Assembly (NCBI GenBank): GCA_965277495.1
Contig: OZ255824.1
Span: 1,612,001-1,676,000, forward strand
Direction: 5' to 3'
Origin: CAHJXG01 sp965277495
Lineage (GTDB): Bacteria > Pseudomonadota > Alphaproteobacteria > Acetobacterales > Acetobacteraceae
DNA: 64,000 bases
Notes under the pieces: model-generated
The model's database searches: none
What the model was told of the DNA's origin: nothing
The model's input: the letters and a program-made list of their open reading frames with translations, nothing else
Made by a program: the position numbers and the translations under genes
Shown: positions 34,850 through 44,000 of the stretch, piece by piece
Layout of the letters: every line of letters starts with the position of its first letter
Numbering within the stretch: the stretch's first letter is position 1

Positions 34850-35704
34850 TCAGCCTGGCCGTTCGTCGGCGACGCCGTTGCGGAGCAGGCCGACCTTGTC
34901 GATCTCCACCTCGACGGTATCGCCGGGCTTGAGCCACAGCGGCGGCTCGCGCTTGGCGCCGACACCGCCGGGCGTGCCGGTGGCGATGACGTCGCCGGGC
35001 TCGAGTCGGGTGAAGGTGGAGCAATATTCGATCTGCCGGGGGATGTCGAAGATCATCTGGCCGAGCTTCGCATCCTGCACCACCTGCCCGTTGACGCGGG
35101 TCTGCAGGCGCAGCGGGCCGAGGTCGCCCAGCTCGTCGGGCGTCACCATCCACGGGCCGAATGCGCCGGTGCCGGGGAAGTTCTTGCCCGGCGTGAACTG
35201 GTGCGTGTGGCGCTGGAAATCGCGCACGCTGCCGTCGTTGTAGCAGGCGTAGCCGGCGACATGGCTGAACGCGTCGGCCTTCGAGACATAGCGGCCCGGC
35301 GTGCCGATGATCACCGCCAGCTCGCCCTCGAAGTCGAGGTCGGAGGAGACGCGCGGGCGGATGATGTTGGCGAGGTGGCCGGTCTGGCTGTTGGCGTAGC
35401 GCGCGAAGATCGTGGGGTTCTCGACTTCGGTGCGTCCGGTTTCCTTGCGGTGGGTCTCGTAATTCAGGCCGACGCAGAGGATCTTGTCCGGATTGGGGAT
35501 CACCGGCAGGAATTCGATGGCCGAGAGCGGGTAGCGCTGGGCCTGCGCCGCGTGCGCGCCGAGGCCGGGCAGGTCGCCCGCGGCGATGGCGGATTTCAGG
35601 TCCGGGAGGCGTCCGCGCAGGACGGCGCCGATGTCGGCCGCCTCCTCGCCCTCGATGATGCCCCAGCTTATGGAGCCGGAGATGCGGAATGTCGCGAGTT
35701 TCAT
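34850..35704 (-). CDS. Fumarylacetoacetate hydrolase family protein
   Basis: 284-residue FAH-superfamily enzyme with KILCVGLNYETHRKETGR, LDFEGELAVIIG, the ligand region CYNDGSVRDFQRHTHQFTPGKNFPGTGAFGPW and GDVIATGTPGGVG. This subtype is common in meta-cleavage and homoprotocatechuate-type operons as a 2-hydroxy-dienoate hydratase or acylpyruvate hydrolase. ATG 35704 gives the family N-terminus MKLATFRISG. It lies between the VOC and MhpA-like genes. Confidence 0.93.
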   Translation of the reverse strand: MKLATFRISGSISWGIIEGEEAADIGAVLRGRLPDLKSAIAAGDLPGLGAHAAQAQRYPLSAIEFLPVIPNPDKILCVGLNYETHRKETGRTEVENPTIFARYANSQTGHLANIIRPRVSSDLDFEGELAVIIGTPGRYVSKADAFSHVAGYACYNDGSVRDFQRHTHQFTPGKNFPGTGAFGPWMVTPDELGDLGPLRLQTRVNGQVVQDAKLGQMIFDIPRQIEYCSTFTRLEPGDVIATGTPGGVGAKREPPLWLKPGDTVEVEIDKVGLLRNGVADERPG

Positions 35705-35747
35705 GGCTAAGACCTCGTGGTTGTTGCGCTGGTTGGCGCCGGGCAAA

Positions 35748-36620
35748 TCAGGCAGCGGGAAGCTGGCGGTCCCCCTCGCCCGGCTCGTGGATGCGCATGA
35801 TGGCGCGGCCCCAGGAGTTCAGCGTGCGCGGCTCATGCTTCCAATCCTTTGCCGGACGGTCGTAGATCACTTCGAGCTCCGCCGAGATCTCGATCCAGTT
35901 GCCGTCTGGGTCCTCGACGAAGATGAAGATGTTGTTGCCGGGCCCGTGGCGTCCGGGCCCCCACATGACCGGGATATGCCGGTCGCCCATGCGGTCGCAC
36001 CAGTCCTTGATGACCGACCAGTCTCCGGCCTCGTAGCTGTGATGGTCCACGCCCTGCCGGTCCTGGCGGAAGCAGGCGAGCGAGTGGTGCTCGTGGTTCG
36101 ACCGCGTGAACAGCGTGTTCACCCTCCCGTCCGTGGCCACCACCCGGTCGGACGTGAGGAAGCCCAGCTTGCCGACATAGAAGCGCTCGATCGCGTCCGG
36201 GTCCCTGGTGGCCAGCGTCAAATGCTGCAGCGGGCCGCGAAGGCCTTTGCGCGGCTCCTCTTGCTGGCCGAGGCCGAACACCGTCGTGTTGCCGTCGGGA
36301 TCGCGCACGGCAAAGGCGTCCGAGTTGAACAGCGGGCTTGGCGAGGGCAGCAGATCGAGGCCCTCCCTCTCGGCACGCTCGCGCAACGCGGCCAAGCCCT
36401 CGGCATCGCGGCAGCCGAAGGCGCCGAAGCCCAGTTTCCGGTTCTCGCCTTGGGTAAAGAGCACGCGGCGCAACGGCCCCTGGCAGATCCAGCCGCCGCC
36501 ATCGAGCCGCTGCGCGGCCATGTCCATCGCCTCGGCATAATATTGCGCTAGCCGTGCCGGGTCGCTGCTTTGGAGCTGGATGTGATGCAGGTACGTGCCT
36601 GCACTGACGGCCGTGGACAT
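35748..36620 (-). CDS. VOC-family extradiol-type dioxygenase
   Basis: 290 residues, two vicinal-oxygen-chelate domains. Candidate iron ligands in the second domain are His133 (GPLQHLTLATRD), His193 or His194 (GVDHHSYEAGD) and Glu244 (NWIEISAELEV), matching the 2-His-1-carboxylate arrangement. ATG 36620 follows GGGAGGG. First gene of the leftward operon VOC-FAH-MhpA-MFS. The frame remains open far upstream across degenerate DNA but that portion is not coding. Confidence 0.88.
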   Translation of the reverse strand: MSTAVSAGTYLHHIQLQSSDPARLAQYYAEAMDMAAQRLDGGGWICQGPLRRVLFTQGENRKLGFGAFGCRDAEGLAALRERAEREGLDLLPSPSPLFNSDAFAVRDPDGNTTVFGLGQQEEPRKGLRGPLQHLTLATRDPDAIERFYVGKLGFLTSDRVVATDGRVNTLFTRSNHEHHSLACFRQDRQGVDHHSYEAGDWSVIKDWCDRMGDRHIPVMWGPGRHGPGNNIFIFVEDPDGNWIEISAELEVIYDRPAKDWKHEPRTLNSWGRAIMRIHEPGEGDRQLPAA

Positions 36621-36744
36621 CGTTGGAACCCTCCCTCTCGTTAACCTGCTCATAATACCGGCTGCCGGGCAGCGCCATCTCGATGTGCGGCAAATTAGCG
36701 TTTGGCGCTGCTTGGGGGAACTCTCCGGCTTACGGATGCACGGG

Positions 36745-37073
36745 GAGGCCGGGCGCTGCGACGGCGGCACCGGCAGCCTGGCCGCCGTGCGCTCCACTTT
36801 GAAGACGCCGGCGGATTGGGTGGCGCTGGAGGGCGTGATCAGCCGGAAGCCGCTTGGCATCCACATCCGGTCCGGCGACGCGACCGGGCGGTGAAGCGCG
36901 TGCTGGGCGCCAAGGGCGGCTTCGGCGCCTGGACGTTGCGGGCGATCAAGGCGGCGGGCAACTACGGCGAGCTGTATGACGAGTTCTTCGGCCTCAAGGC
37001 GCTCGACCTCGCCCGTGGGCAGAACAAGCTGTGGAACCAAGGCGGGCTGCAATACCCGCTGCCACTCCGTTAG
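36745..37073 (+). pseudogene. Remnant of AapJ/BztA-type amino-acid binding protein
   Basis: Only the C-terminal part of a periplasmic general L-amino-acid receptor is recognisable. One frame reads EAGRCDGGTGSLAAVRSTLK ... GVISRKPLGIHIRSGD, then hits a stop at 36894. A second frame resumes with VKRVLG ... WTLRAIKAAGNYGELYDEFF and LARGQNKLWNQGGLQYPLPL, the standard family C-terminus. The intervening segment (about 25 residues) and the whole N-terminal half are missing. The gene is therefore deleted and frameshifted, not functional. Confidence 0.75.
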
Positions 37074-37116
37074 GCCGCCCGGAGTCCATGGCCGAAGCGG
37101 GCGTCCGGCTGCCGCT

Positions 37117-37874
37117 GCCAGCGCGCTCGCCATCATGCTGGCAACCGCGCTCGGCCTGACTTTGGCGCTCATGCGGCTGTCGGTAACCCGCTCGCATCGT
37201 GGACGGCGCGCGCCCTGGTCGAGCTGGTCCGCAACACCCCGCAACTGCTGCAGATCGTGTTCTGGTATACCGCGGTGCTGCAGGTGCTGCCGAACCCGCG
37301 GGCCAGCGCGTCGGTGGGCGGCGCGGCGTTCCTCAACGTGCGCGGCCTGTCCATGCCGGCCCCGCTGTCGCCCGGTTTTGGTTGGCTGCTCACGGCGGGG
37401 ATAACCGTGGCGGTGCTGCTGTCCCGCACCCTGCCCCGGCTGCCGCTGCTGCTGACGGCGCTTGGGCCGCTGGCGCTGGGTGCCGGGGCCGCCGTCGCCA
37501 CCACCGAGTGGGACCTGCCCGAGCTGCTGGCGCTCACGGCCGGCATCGGCATCTACACCGCCGCGTTCATCTCGGAGAACATACGCGCCTCGATCAACGC
37601 CGTGGGGCACGGCCAGCGGGAGGCAGCCCGGAGCCTCGGCCTGTTCGCCGGGCGCAAGATGCGCCTGGTGGTGCTGCCACAGGCACTCCGCACCCTGTTC
37701 GGCTCGCCGACCACGGCGGGCGTGCTACTGGCAAGCAGACTGGCCAGGCCCCCGCCGGTGCCGACCGCCGATGCCGACCGCCGATGCCGACCGCCGATGC
37801 CGACCGCCGACTGGGGCTGCCTGCTGCTGTCGCTCGCGGGATCGATGCTGGAGCGGCGGTTGCGGGCCGGCTAG
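37117..37874 (+). pseudogene. Remnant of AapQ/BztB-type amino-acid ABC permease
   Basis: Follows the receptor remnant in the normal aapJ-aapQ order. A first frame gives ASALAIMLATALGLTLALMRLSV; near 37181-37190 the reading frame shifts and continues NPLASWTARALVELVRNTPQ, LLQIVFWYTAVLQVLPNPRA and the permease signature SENIRASINAVGHGQREAARSLGLFAGRKMRL. The first ~100 residues are absent. The C-terminal loop is replaced by a 13-bp tandem repeat that disrupts the frame. It ends overlapping the convergent iron-enzyme gene. Confidence 0.75.
37759..37810. repeat. 13-bp tandem repeat, 4 copies
   Basis: Four perfect head-to-tail copies of TGCCGACCGCCGA inside the permease remnant. Because the unit is not a multiple of three, the copies shift the frame, in keeping with loss of coding constraint. 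Likely slipped-strand expansion. Confidence 0.95.
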
Positions 37875-38755
37875 CCGAGCCTGAATTCCTGCCGGTAGCG
37901 CCGGAAGCAGGCCGCGCCGCATTCCAGCCGCATCAGCGCCCCCTCCGCGATCGCCGGGGCGAAATCCGGGTTCTGCGCCACCAGCGGATGCAGCGCCTCG
38001 CTGTTCCAGGCGGCCGAATGCTTCACGTCCAGCACCGAGTGCAGGTCGAAATAGTGCCGGTCGCTTGCCGGCACGCCCAGGCGCTTCAGGCCCTTGGCCG
38101 TCAGCGCCGCACGGCCCGGCGCCGTCTGCTCGATCACCCCCAAAGCGCCCATCGATTGGTACGCATAGCGGCGGTTGGCAGCGAGGCCGGCCATGGTGTT
38201 GGCAAGCGCCAGGCTCTCCCAAACCGTCGTCTCGACATCTGGATCGAGGCCCAAACGGCGCGCCAGCATCTCGAGCATCGGCCCGTGCATGCCCTTCGGG
38301 TTGCCCCGGCCCATCTCGTCCCAGTAGTTCCGGGCGACCTCCAGCTTGGCCTGCTGCGGCATGCGGACCTGGGTCAGGGCAGCCAAGTCCTCGAACCCGG
38401 CCTCGCCGGCCACCTCCTGGGTCAGGAACCAGCGCATCTCCTCGCGCGTGGCCGTCTCGGCGAGCCACGGGAACAGCGGGTCATTCTGGCCGGGTCCGGT
38501 CCGGTCCAACTCCTCGAACCACGCCACAAAACCGTCGGGGTCCCGCGGGGCCTGCGCCGCACGCTCGGCGACGGCAGCGCGGCTGGATTCCAGCCAGGCG
38601 CCCTCTTCGACCAGCAACGCCGCATCTTCGGTGAGGCTTTCTCTCCAATCGGGGCTTGGCAGGGCCGGCGAAAAACGTTTGCCGTTGAACACGGCGAGGC
38701 GGCGGTGCCAGTGTTCGTTCGATGCAAGCGTGGGGTGTAGGCTGCCGTCAGGCAT
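37871..38755 (-). CDS. Iron-containing redox enzyme, haem-oxygenase-like fold
   Basis: 294 residues of the haem-oxygenase-like di-metal oxidase/oxygenase (HDO, Haem_oxygenas_2) superfamily. Likely metal ligands are Glu114/Glu117 (TQEVAGEAG), Glu147 and His157 (YWDEMGRGNPKGMHG), and His239/Asp243/His246 in the last core helix (HYFDLHSVLDVKHS). The superfamily includes UndA, BesC and the central domain of SznF, which carry out unusual O2-dependent chemistry. The methyltransferase gene ends 6 bp upstream, suggesting a two-enzyme operon. Substrate unknown. Confidence 0.85.
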   Translation of the reverse strand: MPDGSLHPTLASNEHWHRRLAVFNGKRFSPALPSPDWRESLTEDAALLVEEGAWLESSRAAVAERAAQAPRDPDGFVAWFEELDRTGPGQNDPLFPWLAETATREEMRWFLTQEVAGEAGFEDLAALTQVRMPQQAKLEVARNYWDEMGRGNPKGMHGPMLEMLARRLGLDPDVETTVWESLALANTMAGLAANRRYAYQSMGALGVIEQTAPGRAALTAKGLKRLGVPASDRHYFDLHSVLDVKHSAAWNSEALHPLVAQNPDFAPAIAEGALMRLECGAACFRRYRQEFRLG

Positions 38756-38761
38756 GTCGTT

Positions 38762-39706
38762 TCATTCCCGTTTTGTGACTGTCAGGAGCACGGCGGCGAT
38801 GCGGTCCGCGGTGATATAGGCACCGCGTTCCAATTCCTCGCCGAACACGTCCGGGTCGAGTTCCTCATACGTCCAACTCGTTCCGGTCCCCACAAGTCGG
38901 GCGGCGGCTGCCTCCTTGAAGGGGTCCCCTCCGTTCACGATGGCGGCACCGGTATAGAGCAGCAGCGTGCCGCCGGGCGCCAGCCGGCCGAGCGCCGTAT
39001 CCAGGATTGCGAGTGAAAGCCCGGCGCCCAATGGCCCGCCGCCATGCCGGTAGGCGCGTGCATCGGGGTCCACGAGATAGGGCGGGTTGGAGACGATCAG
39101 GTCGAACGAGCCGGGGACGGACGCCAGCAAGTCGCTCTCGACGGCGGACACGCGCACGCCCGCGAGCGCCGCGTTCACCTCGGTCATCTGCAGGGCGGCC
39201 GGGTTGATGTCGGCGGCATAGACCTCGGCGCCGGGTTGCGCGCGGGCGACCAGGATTGCGCCGGGCCCTGCGCCGCAGCCGACGTCCACGGCTCGGCCAA
39301 TCGACGGGCCATGCTTGAGATGGGCCAGGATCGCCCGTGCGAACCGATAGGTGTCGGGGCCGAAGAACACGGCGTCCGCCGCCGCCGTGGGAAACGCGGA
39401 ATGCAGGAACAGCAATCCATCCAAGCTGGACAGCCGGACCGCGCTGCGCATGACGGCGCCGGCCCCGGTCAACACGCCGGCGGCCTGCATTTGCGCGGGG
39501 ATGCCCGGGTCGAGGACGCCTTCGCGGAACGGGCGGCTCCATCCGAACACGCCGCGGAGATCGTTCGCCCATTGCGCGTCCGTCCGTGCATTCACCCTTG
39601 CATGGGTGGCCGGCGTGGGGGTTATGAAATCATAGCCGGCAGCCTGCACGGCCCGGGCCAACTGGAGCAGCGCGGTTCCCGTCCCGGTGGGATTATGCTT
39701 GTTCAT
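38762..39706 (-). CDS. Class I SAM-dependent methyltransferase (HemK-like NPPY)
   Basis: 314 residues. An N-terminal helical region (1-95) precedes a Rossmann methyltransferase with SAM motif I DVGCGAGPGA at 141-150, AADINPAAL at 164-172 and the NPPY motif at 207-210. NPPY is typical of N-methyltransferases acting on amide or exocyclic amine nitrogens. The ATG at 39706 sets the conserved start. It is directly upstream of the iron enzyme (6-bp gap). Whether it acts on a protein, nucleic acid or small molecule is not evident. Confidence 0.87.
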   Translation of the reverse strand: MNKHNPTGTGTALLQLARAVQAAGYDFITPTPATHARVNARTDAQWANDLRGVFGWSRPFREGVLDPGIPAQMQAAGVLTGAGAVMRSAVRLSSLDGLLFLHSAFPTAAADAVFFGPDTYRFARAILAHLKHGPSIGRAVDVGCGAGPGAILVARAQPGAEVYAADINPAALQMTEVNAALAGVRVSAVESDLLASVPGSFDLIVSNPPYLVDPDARAYRHGGGPLGAGLSLAILDTALGRLAPGGTLLLYTGAAIVNGGDPFKEAAAARLVGTGTSWTYEELDPDVFGEELERGAYITADRIAAVLLTVTKRE

Positions 39707-39744
39707 TGGCCGCAAAACGCCGGGTGCTTGGCAAAGTTGCCCGG

Positions 39745-40401
39745 CTACCGCGGCCCGAGCAATGGCCCCAGCACGTCCACGACGCCGGTGATCAGCATCT
39801 GCACGCCGATGCAGAACAGGATGAACGCCGAAAGCCGCGTCACGGTGTTGCTGCCGGTGCGGCCCAACAGATCGGACAGCCGATCGGCATAGGCGTAGGT
39901 CAGCCAGATCGCCCCGGCCATCGCGAGGGCCGCGAGGCTGATGCCGGCATAGAACCCGGCCCATGCCTGCCCCAGCACGGGATGCCCGGCGCCCAACGCC
40001 ACAGCCACCGCGAGCGTGCCCGGCCCCGTGGTGAACGGCAGCGTCAATGGGAAAAAGGCCACGTCGTCGACCACGCCCTCGCCGGCATTGGCCGCCTGCT
40101 CCTGCTTGCGGCCCTCACGCTTTTCCGAAGCGCCCAACAGCTCCCACGCGAACAGGGCGAGCACGATGCCGCCAGCGATCCGCAGCGCCGCGAGGCTGAT
40201 GCCGAACACCGCCAGCACATACGACCCCGCCCAGAGCGCCACGAGCATGACCAGCAGCGAATAGATGCCCACCCGGCGCGCCAAGGCCAGGCGCTCGATA
40301 TGCGTGCGGTCGGCGGTGGCTTCGCGGAAGATGAACGCGCCGGCGACCGGGTTCACGATACTGAACAGCGCCGGGAACGCCAGCAGGAACTCCGCCAGCA
40401 T
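39745..40401 (-). CDS. MarC family integral membrane protein
   Basis: 218 residues, about six membrane helices. It has the MarC/UPF0056 pattern AFPALFSIVNPVAGAFIF at the N-terminus, GGIVLALFAWELL, and FFPLTLPFTTGPGTLAVAVALG. Family function is uncertain; a transport role has been suggested but not established. It lies 38 bp upstream of the methyltransferase and 4 bp downstream of the Lrp-family gene on the same strand. Confidence 0.92.
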   Translation of the reverse strand: MLAEFLLAFPALFSIVNPVAGAFIFREATADRTHIERLALARRVGIYSLLVMLVALWAGSYVLAVFGISLAALRIAGGIVLALFAWELLGASEKREGRKQEQAANAGEGVVDDVAFFPLTLPFTTGPGTLAVAVALGAGHPVLGQAWAGFYAGISLAALAMAGAIWLTYAYADRLSDLLGRTGSNTVTRLSAFILFCIGVQMLITGVVDVLGPLLGPR

Positions 40402-40405
40402 CCGT

Positions 40406-40882
40406 CTACGTGCGCTGCTTGCGGCGGATTGGCAGGTTGGTGCGGTACACCACGCGCTTCAACGCGAATGCGCTCTCGACGCCGCGTATGCCGGGGATGC
40501 GGGTCAGCCGGGTGCGCAGGAACTCCTCGTAGGCGCCGAGGTCGGGGGCGACGACCCGCAGCAGGTAGTCGCTGGCGCCGGACATGACGTAGCATTCCAT
40601 GATTTCCGGCAGGTCGGCGATGGCCTTTTCGAACGCGGCGAGGTGGTCGTCGGTCTGGGCGGAAAGCTTGACCGACACGAACACGTTGACCGGCAGCCCT
40701 ACGCGCTCCTGGTCCAGGATCGCCACATAGCGATGGATGATGCCGCCCTCCTCCAGCAGCTTTTGCCGGCGGTGGGCGGGGCTTGGCGACAGCCCGGCGG
40801 TGTCGGCAATCTCGTTGCTGGTCGCGCGCCCGTCTCGCTGCAGGTGGTCCAGGATGGCGAGGTCGATCCGGTCAAGGCGCAT
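40406..40882 (-). CDS. Lrp/AsnC-family transcriptional regulator
   Basis: 158 residues. The N-terminal HTH LDRIDLAILDHLQRDGRATSNEIADTAGLSPSPAHRRQKLLEEGGII is followed by the RAM/AsnC ligand-binding domain (VNVFVSVKLSAQTDDHLAAFEKAI ... ECYVMSGASDYLLRVVAPD). It is divergent from the indolepyruvate oxidoreductase gene with a 148-bp gap, suggesting amino-acid-responsive control of that catabolic enzyme. The start at 40882 is set by the Lrp N-terminus. Confidence 0.94.
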   Translation of the reverse strand: MRLDRIDLAILDHLQRDGRATSNEIADTAGLSPSPAHRRQKLLEEGGIIHRYVAILDQERVGLPVNVFVSVKLSAQTDDHLAAFEKAIADLPEIMECYVMSGASDYLLRVVAPDLGAYEEFLRTRLTRIPGIRGVESAFALKRVVYRTNLPIRRKQRT

Positions 40883-41030
40883 ATCGGTGAACAATCCTGC
40901 TGTATTGCAGTGCAACATTAGCAGGACCTGCCAATTGCGCCGCCAGGCTACCGCAACTATGGCAGCACCCGCTACCCATTCCTGGAGTATGCTCACGCAA
41001 CAGGGTTCTCAGCCAAACAGAGGCGCATCC

Positions 41031-44000
41031 ATGGATATCGGTTTTGCGGCCACGACGACGCTGGACAGCCGCTATGTCGAGCTGGACCAGCCGGTGCTGA
41101 TGACGGGGACGCAGGCGCTGGTGCGCGTGTTGCTGGAGCAGGCGCGGCTGGACCGTGCGGCCGGATTGCGGACGGGCGGCCTGGTCTCGGGCTACCGCGG
41201 GTCGCCGCTGGGGGGCCTGGACCAGGAGCTGTGGCGGCGGGAGAAGCTGCTGGTTGCCCAAGGCGTGCGGTTTCAGCCCGGCCTGAACGAGGACCTGGCG
41301 GCGACGATGCTGTGGGGCACGCAGCAGATCGACACCTTTCCCGGCAAGCGCGTCGATGGCGTGTTCGCCATGTGGTATGGCAAGGGACCCGGCGTCGACC
41401 GCAGCGCCGATGCGCTCCGTTGCGCCAACATGATCGGCACCTCGCGGCTGGGCGGCGTGCTGGCGGTTTCCGGCGACGACCACGCGGCGCATTCGTCGGT
41501 GTTCCCGCATCAAACGGACGGCATTTTCGAGAGCGTACAGATCCCGGTGCTGCAACCGGCCGATGTCGGCGAGATCCTGGAATATGGCCTGGCGGGGATC
41601 GCCATGTCGCGTTACGCCGGGCTTTGGGTGGCGTTGAAGACCATCGCGGAAACGGCGGAGCAGTCCGCGGTCGTGACGGTCCCGAGCATACGGACGTTCG
41701 TGACGCCTGATCGTGCCCTTCCGGCGCACGGCCTCAACCTGGATCCGCAGCTTCCTTGGCCCGCCGAGCGCGCCGAGCTCGAGCGGCGCATGACGGACGA
41801 GCGGCTGCCGGCGGCGCGTGCCTGGGCGCGGGCCAACCGGCTGGACCGGCTGATGCACGGCCGGCCCGGCGCCTCGATCGGCATCGTGACGGTCGGCAAG
41901 GCGCATCACGACGCCATGCACGCCTTGCGCCGCCTGGGCTTGGACGCGCATCCGGACATCGCGGTGTATAAGGTGGCGCTGTCCTGGCCCTTGGAGACCG
42001 AGGGCGTGCGGGAGTTCGCGCAGGGCAAGCGGGCCATCCTCGTGTTCGAGGAAAAGCGGGCGAATGTCGAGGCGCAGCTCCGTTCGGCGCTTTACAACCT
42101 TGCGGACCGGCCCACCGTCGAGGGCAAGCTCGACCAGCAGGGCGCGCCGCTGCTGCCGGCCACCATGGAGCTGTCGCCGGAGCTGGCGATGGCAGCGCTT
42201 GGCCGCCTCCTTCGGGGCTGCGGGATCGACGTCGGCGAAACGGCCGCCGTCGTCGCGCCAATCCGCAGCCCGGGCCTGCTCACCCGCGCGCCGACCTTTT
42301 GCGCCGGCTGTCCGCACGGCACCAGCACACGCCTGCCGGACGGCAGCTTCGCCATGGCCGGAATCGGCTGCCACACGATGGCGCTGACCACCTCCGACGG
42401 GACCAAGACATTCAGCCAGATGGGCGGCGAGGGCGTGCCGTGGGTCGGGCTGTCATCGTTCACCGACACGCCGCACATGTTCGCCAATATGGGCGACGGC
42501 ACCTATCAGCACTCGGGCCTGCTCGCGATCAGGCAAGCGGTCGCGGCGGGCGCGCCGATGACCTACAAGATCCTGTTCAACGACGCGGTCGCCATGACCG
42601 GCGGCCAGCCGGCGGAGGGTGGGCCGACGGTCCTAGGCATCGCCCGGCAGTTGGCGGCGGAGGGCGTCGGCCTGATCGCCGTCGTGGCCGATGACCCGGC
42701 CCGGCTGCCCGCCGCCGCCGAATTGCCGCCGGGCACGCTGCGCCATGGGCGCGACGACCTGGACGCCGTGCAGCGCCGCATGCGCGAACAGCCCGGCGTC
42801 ACCGCGATCATCTACGACCAGGTTTGCGCGACGGAAAAGCGCCGGCGCCGCAAGCGGGGCAAGCTCGCCGCCGCCGAAACCCGCGTGGTGATCAACGAGC
42901 GCGTCTGCGAGAACTGCGGCGACTGCACGGCGCAGTCGAACTGCATCGCCATCGAGCCGGTCGAGACCGACCACGGCCGTAAGCGCCGCATCAGTCCCAC
43001 GAGCTGCAACACCGACCTGTCATGCCTCAAGGGTTTCTGCCCGAGCTTCGTCACCACGAAGTCCGACGCGCCGTTGGCCGCGAACGCCGTCGATCCGGCT
43101 GCCGAGTGGGCCGCGCGCGAGGCCGAACTGGCCGCCAGCCTGCCTGAACCGGCGCTGGCGGATGTTGGGTCGCCCTGGCGCGGGCTGTTCGCCGGCATTG
43201 GCGGCGGCGGGATCGTGACCTGCGGCGCCATAGTGGCGATGGCGGCGCACCTTGAGGGACGCCAGGTCAGCACGCTGGACTTCACCGGGCTGGCACAAAA
43301 GAACGGCGCGGTAGTGTCGCATGTGCAGATCGCGGATGCTGGGCTCGACGTCGTGCGCATTCCGCGCGGGACTGCGGACCTGCTGCTGGCCGCGGACCTG
43401 GCGGTGGGGTCCGGGCCGGACGTTCTGGGGCGTTGCTCGGCCCAGGCGGCGGTGATCGGCAACCTCGATCTGCAAGCGGGATCGGGCTTCATGCGGGACC
43501 GCGACCTGCGGGTGGACGCCGGGCTGCACCGCCGGGCGATCGGCCGGGCGACATCGGTCGAGCGGTCGCGCTTCCTGCACGGCAGCGCATTGTCGGAACG
43601 GCTGTTCGGCAACGCGCAGGCGATGAACACGCTGCTGTTGGGCATTGCGTGGCAGCAGGGATTGCTGCCGGTGGGCAGCGGCGCGCTGATGCGGGCAATG
43701 GAGCTCAACGGCACGGCGGTCGCGCTCAACCGGCGGGCGTTCCTGTGGGGCCGCATCCTGGCCGTGCATCCGGCGCTGGCCGATGCCATTATGGCGGACA
43801 CGGCGCCGGCGCCCGATACGCTGGAGGCGGTCATCGCCCGGCGCGAGGCCGAGCTTGTCGAATACCAAGGCCCGGCGCTGGCGGCCCGTTTCCGTGCGTT
43901 GGTGGACGCGGCGCGGGCGCGCGAGACGGCGCTGGCGGGTGCGGCAGGCGCGCTGACCCGTGCGGTGGCCGAGGGGTTCTTCCGCGTGCTCGCCTACAAG

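Noticed and set aside
33300..35243. Long plus-strand frame (about 647 codons) opposite the MhpA-like and FAH genes
   Set aside because: Shadow of two confident minus-strand genes, no domain similarity.
40737..41030. N-terminal extension of the indolepyruvate oxidoreductase frame (98 extra codons)
   Set aside because: It overlaps the divergent Lrp gene and promoter region and has no family similarity; MDIGFAATTTLDSRYV at 41031 is the natural start.
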